DNA of 48,224 bases from Leucobacter sp. G161 (GTDB lineage Bacteria; Actinomycetota; Actinomycetes; Actinomycetales; Microbacteriaceae): positions 1 through 48,224 of the forward strand of contig NZ_LOHP01000055.1 in the NCBI RefSeq assembly GCF_001482305.1. Direction: 5' to 3'. How positions within the stretch are numbered: the first letter of the stretch is position 1; each line of letters starts with the position of its first letter. The notes beneath the pieces were generated by a model. The model worked only from the letters and a program-made list of their open reading frames with translations. It searched no databases and was not told where the DNA came from. Position numbers and translations under genes: made by a program. This document shows positions 41,751 through 48,224 of this stretch, in pieces.

Positions 41751-42245
41751 TCACATCAGACGGGAACGGATGAGGAAGCGTTTGCCCTCCGGTGCTTCGA
41801 GCGAGAACCCTGAGCCGCGCCCAGGCACCGCGTCGATCGTGAGGTGGGTGTGCGACCACACGCCAAACTGTTCGCGCGACATCCAAAAGCCGATCTCGCG
41901 CTGCGCACCCTCGGCGGTGAGGGGCGGAAGCTCGAGGGTGCCGAGCAGCAGGTCCTGCCCACCGGTCTTGAACTCGCCCTCCTGGTAACACATGGGGGCG
42001 CTACCATCGCAGCAGCCGCCCGACTGGTGAAACATGAGCGGGCCGTGCATCGCCCACAGCTGATCGATGAGCGCGACCGCGTCGGGGGTGAAGGCGAGCC
42101 GGCTGTCGGTCTCGCCGTCGAGCTCGGGCCTGGCGTGGATCGAGCCGGGGATCTCGGCGGTGCCTGCCGCGGCCGGCTCCGTCGGCGGCGCGTCAGCGAG
42201 ATCGCATGCGGGCGCGGCCTCGCTCTGGAGATGTTCCTGTGTCAT
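41751..42245 (-). CDS. DUF779 domain-containing protein
   Basis: 164 residues from the ATG at 42245 behind a strong AAGGAGGGG. An Ala/Pro-rich N-terminus (~1-45) precedes the DUF779 core: LTFTPD-like LAFTPDAVALIDQLWAMHG, then MFHQSGGCCDGSAPMCYQEG with three cysteines. SREQFGVWSHTHLTIDAVPG and GFSLEAPEGKRFLIRSRL end the core. The family is found beside aldehyde dehydrogenase genes, as here, with no proven function; the Cys/His set suggests metal or redox work. A stem-loop at 42277-42303 separates it from adhP upstream. Confidence 0.92.
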   Translation of the reverse strand: MTQEHLQSEAAPACDLADAPPTEPAAAGTAEIPGSIHARPELDGETDSRLAFTPDAVALIDQLWAMHGPLMFHQSGGCCDGSAPMCYQEGEFKTGGQDLLLGTLELPPLTAEGAQREIGFWMSREQFGVWSHTHLTIDAVPGRGSGFSLEAPEGKRFLIRSRLM

Positions 42246-42276
42246 GGTCAACCCCTCCTTCGTCAATCATGGGGAA

Positions 42277-42303
42277 AGGCCCCGGGGATTTTCCCCGGGG
42301 CCT
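42277..42303. terminator. Stem-loop between adhP and the DUF779 gene
   Basis: AGGCCCCGGGG (42277-42287) and CCCCGGGGCCT (42293-42303) form a perfect 11-bp stem around ATTTT. It starts seven bases after the adhP stop on the minus strand. With no real U-run after it, it may only reduce expression of the DUF779 gene. Confidence 0.7.
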
Positions 42304-42309
42304 CGTAGC

Positions 42310-43344
42310 TTAGGCGTCTGCGAGCCTGAGCACTATGCGGCCATCAATCTTGCCGGCCCGCATCTCGTCGAGCACGTCATTCACGTCCTCCAGTGGCCGT
42401 TCGGCGACCGTCGGGTGGATGAGCCCGCGCGCGTAGAAGTCGAGCGCCTCGATCATGTCCTGGCGTGTGCCGACGATCGAGCCGCGGATCGTGAGACCCT
42501 TGAGCACGATGTCGAAGATCGGTGCCGGGAAGTCCCCCGGTGGCAGGCCGTTGAACACAATGGTGCCGCCGCGACGGGTCATTCCGATCGCCTGACCGAA
42601 CGCCGACGGGTGCACCGCGGTGACGAGCACGCCGTGGGTGCCTCCGGTCTCGCGCTGGATCGCCTCGACCGGATCCTCGTTCATCGCGTTCACGGTGATC
42701 TCGGCACCGTGCTTCTTCGCGAGCGCGAGCTTGTCGTCGGCGATATCCACGGCGGCGACGCGCATGCCCATCGCGACCGCGTACTGCACCGCAATGTGGC
42801 CGAGGCCGCCGATGCCCGAGATGACGACCCACTGGCCAGGCAGCACGCCCGACATCTTCAGGCCCTTGTAGACGGTGACGCCGGCGCAGAGCACGGGTGC
42901 GACCTCGACGGGATCCGATCCGGCCGGTACGACCGCCGCGTAGGTGGCGTCGACGAGCATGTACTCGGCGAACGAACCGTCAACCGAGTAGCCGCCGTTC
43001 TGCTGCTGCTCGCAGAGCGTCTCCCAGCCGGTGCGGCAGTGCTCGCAATGCCCACACGCCGACCCCAGCCGCGCGTTGCCAACGAGGTCACCGACCGCGA
43101 CGTTCGTGACGCCCTCGCCGATGGCTTCGACATACCCGACACCCTCGTGCCCGGGGATGAACGGCGGAACGGGCTTCACGGGCCAATCGCCCTCGACCGC
43201 GTGAAGGTCGGTGTGGCACACGCCGGTGGTGAGGACGCGCACGAGCGCCTGCCCGGGGCCGGGAGCGGGAACCGGGTGATCGCCCACTGCGAGCTGTTCG
43301 CCGAACGCCGGCACACTGGCCGCACGCATGGTGGTTGTGGTCAT
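42310..43344 (-). CDS. adhP: Zinc-dependent alcohol dehydrogenase
   Basis: 344 residues. The catalytic zinc ligands are in TGVCHTDLHAVEG (Cys) and FIPGHEGVGYV (His, Glu). The structural zinc cysteines are in GSACGHCEHCRTGWETLCEQ. The third catalytic ligand is in VAPVLCAGVTVYKGL. The NAD-binding fold is VVISGIGGLGHIAVQYAVAM, and the Asp in AVDIADDK suggests NAD over NADP. It oxidises primary alcohols such as ethanol to aldehydes, which the upstream aldehyde dehydrogenase finishes. It lies 90 bases after that gene on the same strand. Confidence 0.95.
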   Translation of the reverse strand: MTTTTMRAASVPAFGEQLAVGDHPVPAPGPGQALVRVLTTGVCHTDLHAVEGDWPVKPVPPFIPGHEGVGYVEAIGEGVTNVAVGDLVGNARLGSACGHCEHCRTGWETLCEQQQNGGYSVDGSFAEYMLVDATYAAVVPAGSDPVEVAPVLCAGVTVYKGLKMSGVLPGQWVVISGIGGLGHIAVQYAVAMGMRVAAVDIADDKLALAKKHGAEITVNAMNEDPVEAIQRETGGTHGVLVTAVHPSAFGQAIGMTRRGGTIVFNGLPPGDFPAPIFDIVLKGLTIRGSIVGTRQDMIEALDFYARGLIHPTVAERPLEDVNDVLDEMRAGKIDGRIVLRLADA

Positions 43345-43434
43345 GAGGGTATTCCTTTCTCGGTGCTGCGACGGTGCAGCGGGGTGAGCCGGGTTGGGGC
43401 CGCACGAGGCGACCCCAACCGACTCGTGGGTGGT

Positions 43435-44958
43435 TTAGAAGAAGCCCTGCGCGTTCTGGCTGTAGCTCCAGAGCAGGTTCTTCGTCTGCTGGTAGTGGTC
43501 GAGCATCATCAGGTGGTTCTCACGCCCGATGCCGCTCGACTTGTAGCCGCCGAACGCCGCGTGCGCGGGGTAGGCATGGTAGTTGTTCACCCAGACGCGG
43601 CCGGCCTGGATCGCGCGTCCGGCACGGTAGGCGGTGCTGCCGTCACGGCTCCAGACGCCGGCGCCGAGCCCGTAGAGGGTGTCGTTGGCGAGCCGCATCG
43701 CGTCGTCGAAGTCGGTGAACGTCGTCGCCGAGACGACCGGCCCGAAGATCTCCTCCTGGAAGATCCGCATGGAGTTGTCACCGCGGAAGATCGTCGGCTG
43801 GATATAGAAGCCGCCGGCGAACTCGCCGCCGAGGTCGTCGACGCCGCCGCCCGTGAGCACCTTCGCGCCCTCCTGCCGGCCGATGTCGAGGTACGACTTG
43901 ATCTTCTCGAACTGGTCGTTCGACGCCTGCGCGCCGATCATCGTGTCGGTGTCGAGCGGGTTGCCGCGCTTGATGAGCTCGGTGCGGGCGACGACCTTCT
44001 CGAGGAACTCGTCGGCGAACGACTCCTGGATGAGCGCGCGCGACGGGCAGGTGCAGACCTCGCCCTGGTTCAGCGCGAACATCGTGAAGCCCTCCTGGGC
44101 CTTGTCCCAGAACGCGTCGTCCTTCGCCGCAACGTCGTCGAAGAAGATGTTCGGGCTCTTGCCACCGAGCTCGAGCGTGACCGGGATGATGTTCTCGGAC
44201 GCGTACTGCATGATGAGGCGGCCGGTCGTGGTCTCGCCGGTGAACGCGATCTTGCGGATGCGCGGGTTCGAGGCGAGCGGCTTGCCAGCCTCGGCGCCGA
44301 AGCCGTTCACAATGTTCACCACACCTGGCGGGAGCAGGTCGCCGATGAGCTCGAACAGCACCATGATCGATGCGGGTGTCTGCTCGGCCGGCTTCAATAC
44401 GATCGCGTTGCCTGCGGCGAGCGCGGGGGCGAGCTTCCAGACGGCCATGAGGATGGGGAAGTTCCACGGGATGATCTGCCCGACGACGCCAAGCGGCTCG
44501 GGGAAGTGGTAGGCGACCGTGTCCTCGTCGATCTGCGACAGGTTGCCCTCTTGGGCGCGGATCGCGCCGGCGAAGTAGCGGAAGTGGTCGATCGCGAGCG
44601 GGATGTCGGCGTTGAGCGTCTCACGGACGGCCTTGCCGTTGTCCCAGGTCTCGGCGACGGCGATCATCTCAAGGTTCGCTTCCATGCGGTCGGCGATCTT
44701 GTTGAGGATCAGCGAGCGCTCGGCCGGGCTGGTCTTGCCCCAGGCGGGAGCCGCCTTGTGCGCCGCGTCGAGGGCTGCCTCGATGTCTTCTGCGGTGCCG
44801 CGCGCGACCTCGCAGAAGGGCTTGCCCGTGATCGGGGTGATGTTCTCGAAGTACTGGCCCTTCACTGGCGGGACCCACTCGCCGCCAATGTAGTGCTCGT
44901 ATCGGCTCTTGAAGCTCACGAGCGAATCGGGCTGTCCGGGGAATGCGTAGACAGTCAT
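43435..44958 (-). CDS. Aldehyde dehydrogenase (NAD-dependent, ExaC/AldB type)
   Basis: 507 residues from the ATG at 44958; GAGAGAGG lies just upstream. The active-site glutamate motif is [12 protein letters not shown] and the catalytic cysteine lies in [15 protein letters not shown]. The cofactor site is [20 protein letters not shown] with [11 protein letters not shown]. The late [20 protein letters not shown] is typical of the acetaldehyde/chloroacetaldehyde group next to AdhP and DUF779. It oxidises aldehydes to acids in the cytosol. It is probably activated by the GAF-domain regulator gene 126 bases upstream. Confidence 0.95.
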   Translation of the reverse strand: MTVYAFPGQPDSLVSFKSRYEHYIGGEWVPPVKGQYFENITPITGKPFCEVARGTAEDIEAALDAAHKAAPAWGKTSPAERSLILNKIADRMEANLEMIAVAETWDNGKAVRETLNADIPLAIDHFRYFAGAIRAQEGNLSQIDEDTVAYHFPEPLGVVGQIIPWNFPILMAVWKLAPALAAGNAIVLKPAEQTPASIMVLFELIGDLLPPGVVNIVNGFGAEAGKPLASNPRIRKIAFTGETTTGRLIMQYASENIIPVTLELGGKSPNIFFDDVAAKDDAFWDKAQEGFTMFALNQGEVCTCPSRALIQESFADEFLEKVVARTELIKRGNPLDTDTMIGAQASNDQFEKIKSYLDIGRQEGAKVLTGGGVDDLGGEFAGGFYIQPTIFRGDNSMRIFQEEIFGPVVSATTFTDFDDAMRLANDTLYGLGAGVWSRDGSTAYRAGRAIQAGRVWVNNYHAYPAHAAFGGYKSSGIGRENHLMMLDHYQQTKNLLWSYSQNAQGFF

Positions 44959-45083
44959 GGTGCTACCTCTCTCTGACATCGTTGTCGAAGTGCCGAGGCT
45001 AGTGAAGCTCGGCCCTGGTGTGCCAACAGTAGGTCGAGAAAGGTTGCATCTAGGTTGCGGACGGGGCTGGGCTCCCGCACCGG

Positions 45084-46451
45084 TTAGTGATCGGCGGCGA
45101 TGGCTTCGAGGCGCGCGACGACGCGGGTGCGTTTCGGGGAGAGCGGGGGCAGCTCGTGCAGCAGCGCTTCCCACACCTGCGCGTCGTCAACGGCCCAGTT
45201 CTGCGCGTATTCGAAGAGCAGTTCGACGGCGGCGGCCTGCAGCATGGATTCGCGCAGCGTCGCGTCGACTTCGAGCCGCAGCTGTTCGACGGCCGGGGCT
45301 TCAGAGGAGGGCAGTACTGGCCCCTCGTAGGCGGCGAGCGCGAGCCGGTGCGCGCCTCGTTCGAGGGCCTCGAGGGTTTCGAGCGCGTCGAGCCGAAGCT
45401 GGCTGCTCAGGCGGTAGGGGCGCGATAGGAGCTCGATGCCGATGCTCTGTTGAGCGAGCCATTTCCGCAGTCGCACGACCTCGGGCCTCAGGCTGTGCTC
45501 GGCATTGCCTTCCCCGTACACCTGCTCGGCGAGCGCGACAGCGTTCAGGCCGTGCGGGGCTTGGGCGAGGGCGACGAGGATCTCCGCGTGACGGCGGGCG
45601 ACGGTCACAAAGCGCCCGCCGTGTTCGAGGAGCGCTGGGTCTCGGCCGAGCAGCATTAGTCTGGGGGCTGCCTGTCGCGAGACGCGCTGAGGCGCACTGC
45701 CGGTGATCTGCCGGGGCGCGTCGCGCGCGTGCTCGCGCTCAAGGGCGGCACGCATGGCGTTGAGTTTGAGCTCCGCTTCGACCGCGGCGCGCGTGGCCTC
45801 GATGAGGGGCAGAATGTGTGGGGTCGCGGCGCCGTCGTCGCCGGTGACGTCGATCACGCCGATGACCGCGCCGGTCTCTGGCTCGTGCACGGGAACCGCG
45901 GTGCAGCTCCACTGGTGCACGGCCCGGTTGTAGTGTTCCGCGCCGAGCACCTGGATGGATTCGTCGAGCAGCAGGGCCGCCCCGGGCGCCGACGTGCCGA
46001 CCGCGTCCTCGGACCAGTCGGTGCCGACCGCGAAGCCCATGTCTTCGGCGTCGCTGCGGAGCGAGCGGTCGCCGTCGATCCAGAGGATCCGGCCTGCGGC
46101 GTCTCCGACGGCGACGACGAAGCCCGCTTGGGTGGCTTCGTCAAGCAGCAGCCGGTTGATGACGGGGAGCACCCGTGCGATGGGGTGAAGGCGCTGGAGT
46201 TCCTCAAGCTCTTCGATCGACAGCATCCCTTGCCCGGGGGTGCGGTTCGGGTCGACGGCGCGGCGTCTCGCACGGAGCCAGGAGTCGAGCACGACGGGCC
46301 GTAGTTCGCTCTGCGTGGCGAAGGTGTGGCGGGATGCTTCGTCGGCGATGAGGGAGTCGTCAGCGACGAAACGTTCGTGCGCGCGGGCGAGCAGCAGGCG
46401 GCGTTCTCGAACCGATTCGCCTCGTTGCAGGGCCTGTCGTGTGTTCCGCAC
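45084..46451 (-). CDS. GAF-domain transcriptional regulator of the alcohol/aldehyde genes
   Basis: 455 residues. The N-terminal half matches the AcoR-type sensory region: [18 protein letters not shown], then the GAF-like part (~110-230), including [36 protein letters not shown] and [20 protein letters not shown]. The sigma-54 AAA domain of AcoR is absent. The C-terminal part has a winged-helix look ([40 protein letters not shown]). A helical tail follows. Regulators of this shape sit beside ALDH genes in actinobacteria and probably sense an alcohol or aldehyde. DNA-binding class is by pattern. Confidence 0.83.
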   Translation of the reverse strand: MRNTRQALQRGESVRERRLLLARAHERFVADDSLIADEASRHTFATQSELRPVVLDSWLRARRRAVDPNRTPGQGMLSIEELEELQRLHPIARVLPVINRLLLDEATQAGFVVAVGDAAGRILWIDGDRSLRSDAEDMGFAVGTDWSEDAVGTSAPGAALLLDESIQVLGAEHYNRAVHQWSCTAVPVHEPETGAVIGVIDVTGDDGAATPHILPLIEATRAAVEAELKLNAMRAALEREHARDAPRQITGSAPQRVSRQAAPRLMLLGRDPALLEHGGRFVTVARRHAEILVALAQAPHGLNAVALAEQVYGEGNAEHSLRPEVVRLRKWLAQQSIGIELLSRPYRLSSQLRLDALETLEALERGAHRLALAAYEGPVLPSSEAPAVEQLRLEVDATLRESMLQAAAVELLFEYAQNWAVDDAQVWEALLHELPPLSPKRTRVVARLEAIAADH

Positions 46452-46495
46452 GGCCCCTCCTTCGCGCTCAGGTGTTTTGAGGGTACAGGATCCGG

Positions 46496-48112
46496 CTACG
46501 CACGGCCACGGGGTGAACTCCCAGGGAGCCGGACAACGGCGGAGAGCAGCTCGCGCGTGTATTCTGCGGCGGGCGCGTCGAGTACCCGCGGCCCCTGCTC
46601 GACCACGCGGCCGGCGCGCAGCACGACGATCTCGTCACAGAGCGCATGGATGACGGCGAGGTCATGGGAGATCACGAGTAGGGCGAGGCCGCGTTCGTCG
46701 CGCAACCGCGCAAGCAGGGCGAGGATCTCGGCCTGCACTGACACGTCGAGCGCGCTCGTCGCCTCGTCGGCGATGAGCACCCGCGGGCTCGTCGCGAGCG
46801 CTCGCGCGATGGCGACGCGCTGCCGTTGCCCGCCGGAGAGCTCGTGCGGGTAGGCGTCTGCGTGCGTTGCACCCAGGCCGACCTCGGTGAGGAGCTCGGT
46901 GACGCGCACGTCAACGGCTCCCCGATGGGTGAGGCCGGAGCCGGCGTGCACCCGGAGCACCTCGGCGAGCGCGGCGCCGACGCGGCGGCGCGGGTTGAGC
47001 GATGACCCGGGATCCTGCGGGATGAGCTGGATCGCCCCGCGCTGCGCTGTCGTGCGGCGTGGCCTGCGCGATCCGCGTCCCGCCGGAAGCACGGTTCCGT
47101 CGAACGCGATCTGGCCGGAGGCCGCCGCAAGCTCCCCCGCGATCGCGCGCGCGATCGTCGTCTTGCCCGATCCGGATTCCCCGACGAGGCCGAGCGCCCC
47201 CCGCAGCTCGAACGAGACGTGCGCGACCGCGTCCCGGCTCCCGTAGCGAATGCCGAGGTCGCGCACCGCGAGCACCGGCGGGCCGGCGGGCCGGGTCGGA
47301 GGCGGCGCATCTTCGCTGTCGGCCGCGAACGTTGGGGCCGGCGGCAACTCGGGCACCGCCGCAATCAGTTGGCGGGTGTAGGGGTGCGCCGGGGCGGCGA
47401 GCACCGACGCGGTCTCCCCCGCTTCCACGATGTGACCGTCACGCATCACGGCGACCCGCTCGCACATGGCGGCGATGACGGCGAGGTCGTGACTCACGAG
47501 CACGAGGGTGAGCCCGCGCTCGCGACGCAGCCCCGCGAGCAGGGTGAGCACCTCGCGCTGCACGGTCACGTCCAGGGCCGTCGTCGGCTCGTCGGCGAGC
47601 AACACGGCCGGGTTGCCCGCGAGCGCCATCGCGATGACGATGCGCTGCCGCTGACCTCCCGAGAGCTCGTGCGGGTACGAGCGGGCGATGCGTTCTGGGT
47701 CTGGCAGGCGCACGTCTGCGAGCAGTTCGCGTACGCGGGCCGCGGGGTCGGCCGCGCCGCCCGCAACGCAGGCCTCCCGCAGCTGGATGCCGACGCGCGT
47801 GAGTGGGTCGAGTGCGCTCATCGGATCCTGGAACACCATGCCGAAGCGGCCGCCGATCGCGATCTCGCCTGCTGTCTGCCGAGTGCCGGGCGGCAGGAGA
47901 CCTGCGACCGCGCGCAGGGTGAGGCTCTTGCCCGAGCCCGACTCGCCGACGATGCCGAGCGCCTCCCCGGGCGCGACCTCGAAGCTGACGCCGTCCCCGG
48001 CCGCCACGGCGGCCCCGGTCCCGCCGCCCACCAGCGCCCGGTGTGCCTCGAATGAACGGTTGCGGCCGCGCGAAGCGTTCATTCGAGGCACACCGACAGC
48101 GAGGTCGCGCAC
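46496..48112 (-). CDS. Fused two-domain ABC ATPase, dipeptide/nickel type (5' end uncertain)
   Basis: At least 538 residues from a GTG at 48112. The frame stays open to the window edge, so the true start may be outside. Domain 1: [50 protein letters not shown]. Domain 2: [50 protein letters not shown]. This is the DppD-DppF fusion that powers peptide, nickel or oligosaccharide import; permease genes should lie beyond the right edge. Strand one ([13 protein letters not shown]) and strand two ([12 protein letters not shown]) are separated by ~27 extra residues, [20 protein letters not shown] being the core. A perfect inverted repeat encodes part of this stretch. Confidence 0.88.
   Translation of the reverse strand: MRDLAVGVPRMNASRGRNRSFEAHRALVGGGTGAAVAAGDGVSFEVAPGEALGIVGESGSGKSLTLRAVAGLLPPGTRQTAGEIAIGGRFGMVFQDPMSALDPLTRVGIQLREACVAGGAADPAARVRELLADVRLPDPERIARSYPHELSGGQRQRIVIAMALAGNPAVLLADEPTTALDVTVQREVLTLLAGLRRERGLTLVLVSHDLAVIAAMCERVAVMRDGHIVEAGETASVLAAPAHPYTRQLIAAVPELPPAPTFAADSEDAPPPTRPAGPPVLAVRDLGIRYGSRDAVAHVSFELRGALGLVGESGSGKTTIARAIAGELAAASGQIAFDGTVLPAGRGSRRPRRTTAQRGAIQLIPQDPGSSLNPRRRVGAALAEVLRVHAGSGLTHRGAVDVRVTELLTEVGLGATHADAYPHELSGGQRQRVAIARALATSPRVLIADEATSALDVSVQAEILALLARLRDERGLALLVISHDLAVIHALCDEIVVLRAGRVVEQGPRVLDAPAAEYTRELLSAVVRLPGSSPRGRA
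48041..48093. repeat. Perfect 18-bp inverted repeat inside the ABC ATPase gene
   Basis: GTGTGCCTCGAATGAACG (48041-48058) and CGTTCATTCGAGGCACAC (48076-48093) flank the 17 bases GTTGCGGCCGCGCGAAG. It lies in the N-terminal coding region, in sequence extra to the usual ABC fold. It resembles a small palindromic insertion. Confidence 0.85.
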
Positions 48113-48224
48113 GATAAGGGCGCCAGGTCGTGTTCCGGGGGTTGCGGGGCGGGGCGCGCGGGCGGCAGCGGCGGATCGGGCAGCGAGCCTGCCGGGCCGG
48201 GGCGCTCGGCGAGCTGGCCGGTCC
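48079..48224 (-). CDS. Possible C-terminal end of an upstream permease gene
   Basis: A second minus-strand frame, entering from the right edge, has strong GC3 bias ([20 protein letters not shown]). It ends in TGA at 48081-48079, which overlaps an ATG of the ATPase frame as ATGA. Stop/start overlap of this kind is normal between a DppC-type permease and its ATPase. However, the ATPase frame already shows its first strand ([12 protein letters not shown]) upstream of that ATG, so one of the two readings is wrong here. No permease motif is visible in so short a piece. Confidence 0.25.
   Translation of the reverse strand, partial: TGQLAERPGPAGSLPDPPLPPARPAPQPPEHDLAPLSCATSLSVCLE

Noticed and set aside
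42067..44976. A 969-codon open frame on the plus strand across the DUF779, adhP and aldehyde dehydrogenase genes
   Set aside because: It spans three well-supported genes on the other strand. Its translation is Asp/Arg/Val/His-rich with no motif.

Overview
The window reads as chromosome of a high-GC Gram-positive bacterium. Codon third positions are almost all G or C. The DnaX, L7/L12, L10 and flotillin proteins, the small-type SRP RNA, and the many GTG starts and Lrp/PucR/BKACE-type catabolic genes fit an actinobacterium, most likely Microbacteriaceae (Leucobacter-like). The family call is an inference from protein flavour, not from a search. I see no CRISPR array, no IS element, no tRNA and no prophage block.

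Layout. 1-2458: dnaX, running off the left edge. 2540-9681: an accessory block on the minus strand. In transcription order it holds a TasA/camelysin-like protein with an alternate-type signal peptide, a SipW-type signal peptidase, a secreted membrane-anchored protein, a large ATPase-LuxR regulator, and a secreted seven-bladed RCC1-propeller protein with a duplicated N-terminal domain. An 11-base motif within dyads recurs upstream of the first and last genes. 9954-18264: a catabolic region. It has a nitrilase-family amidase, two convergent Lrp/AsnC regulators, and a minus-strand operon of a PotABCD-type importer followed by a second amidase, an RraA-like protein and a BKACE enzyme. The importer's binding-protein gene carries a one-base frameshift.

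18539-21846: pta-ackA, overlapping by four bases. 21970-23580: two divergent MarR-like proteins, both with His/Gly-rich segments, separated by nested perfect palindromes. 23783-23873: ffs (SRP RNA). 23888-27744: a heterodimeric ABC exporter. 28300-30180: a sodium:solute symporter with a 45-residue membrane partner. 30483-35118: a baeRF-family protein, a class C beta-lactamase-like hydrolase, an HSL-type esterase and a PucR-type regulator. 35187-36146: rplJ-rplL behind an attenuator-like leader.

36508-41672: an enoyl-CoA hydratase, an orphan OmpR-type response regulator, a YqaJ-type nuclease, a bacterial PH-domain protein, and a flotillin/NfeD-like membrane pair. 41751-46451: an alcohol-oxidation module (Zn alcohol dehydrogenase, aldehyde dehydrogenase, DUF779) with a GAF-domain regulator. 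46496-end: a fused two-domain peptide/nickel-type ABC ATPase whose N-terminal coding region holds a perfect 18-bp inverted repeat.

The best candidates for undescribed biology are the SipW/TasA-like/RCC1/LuxR locus, the importer-amidase-RraA-BKACE operon, and the His-rich MarR pair with its palindromic control region.
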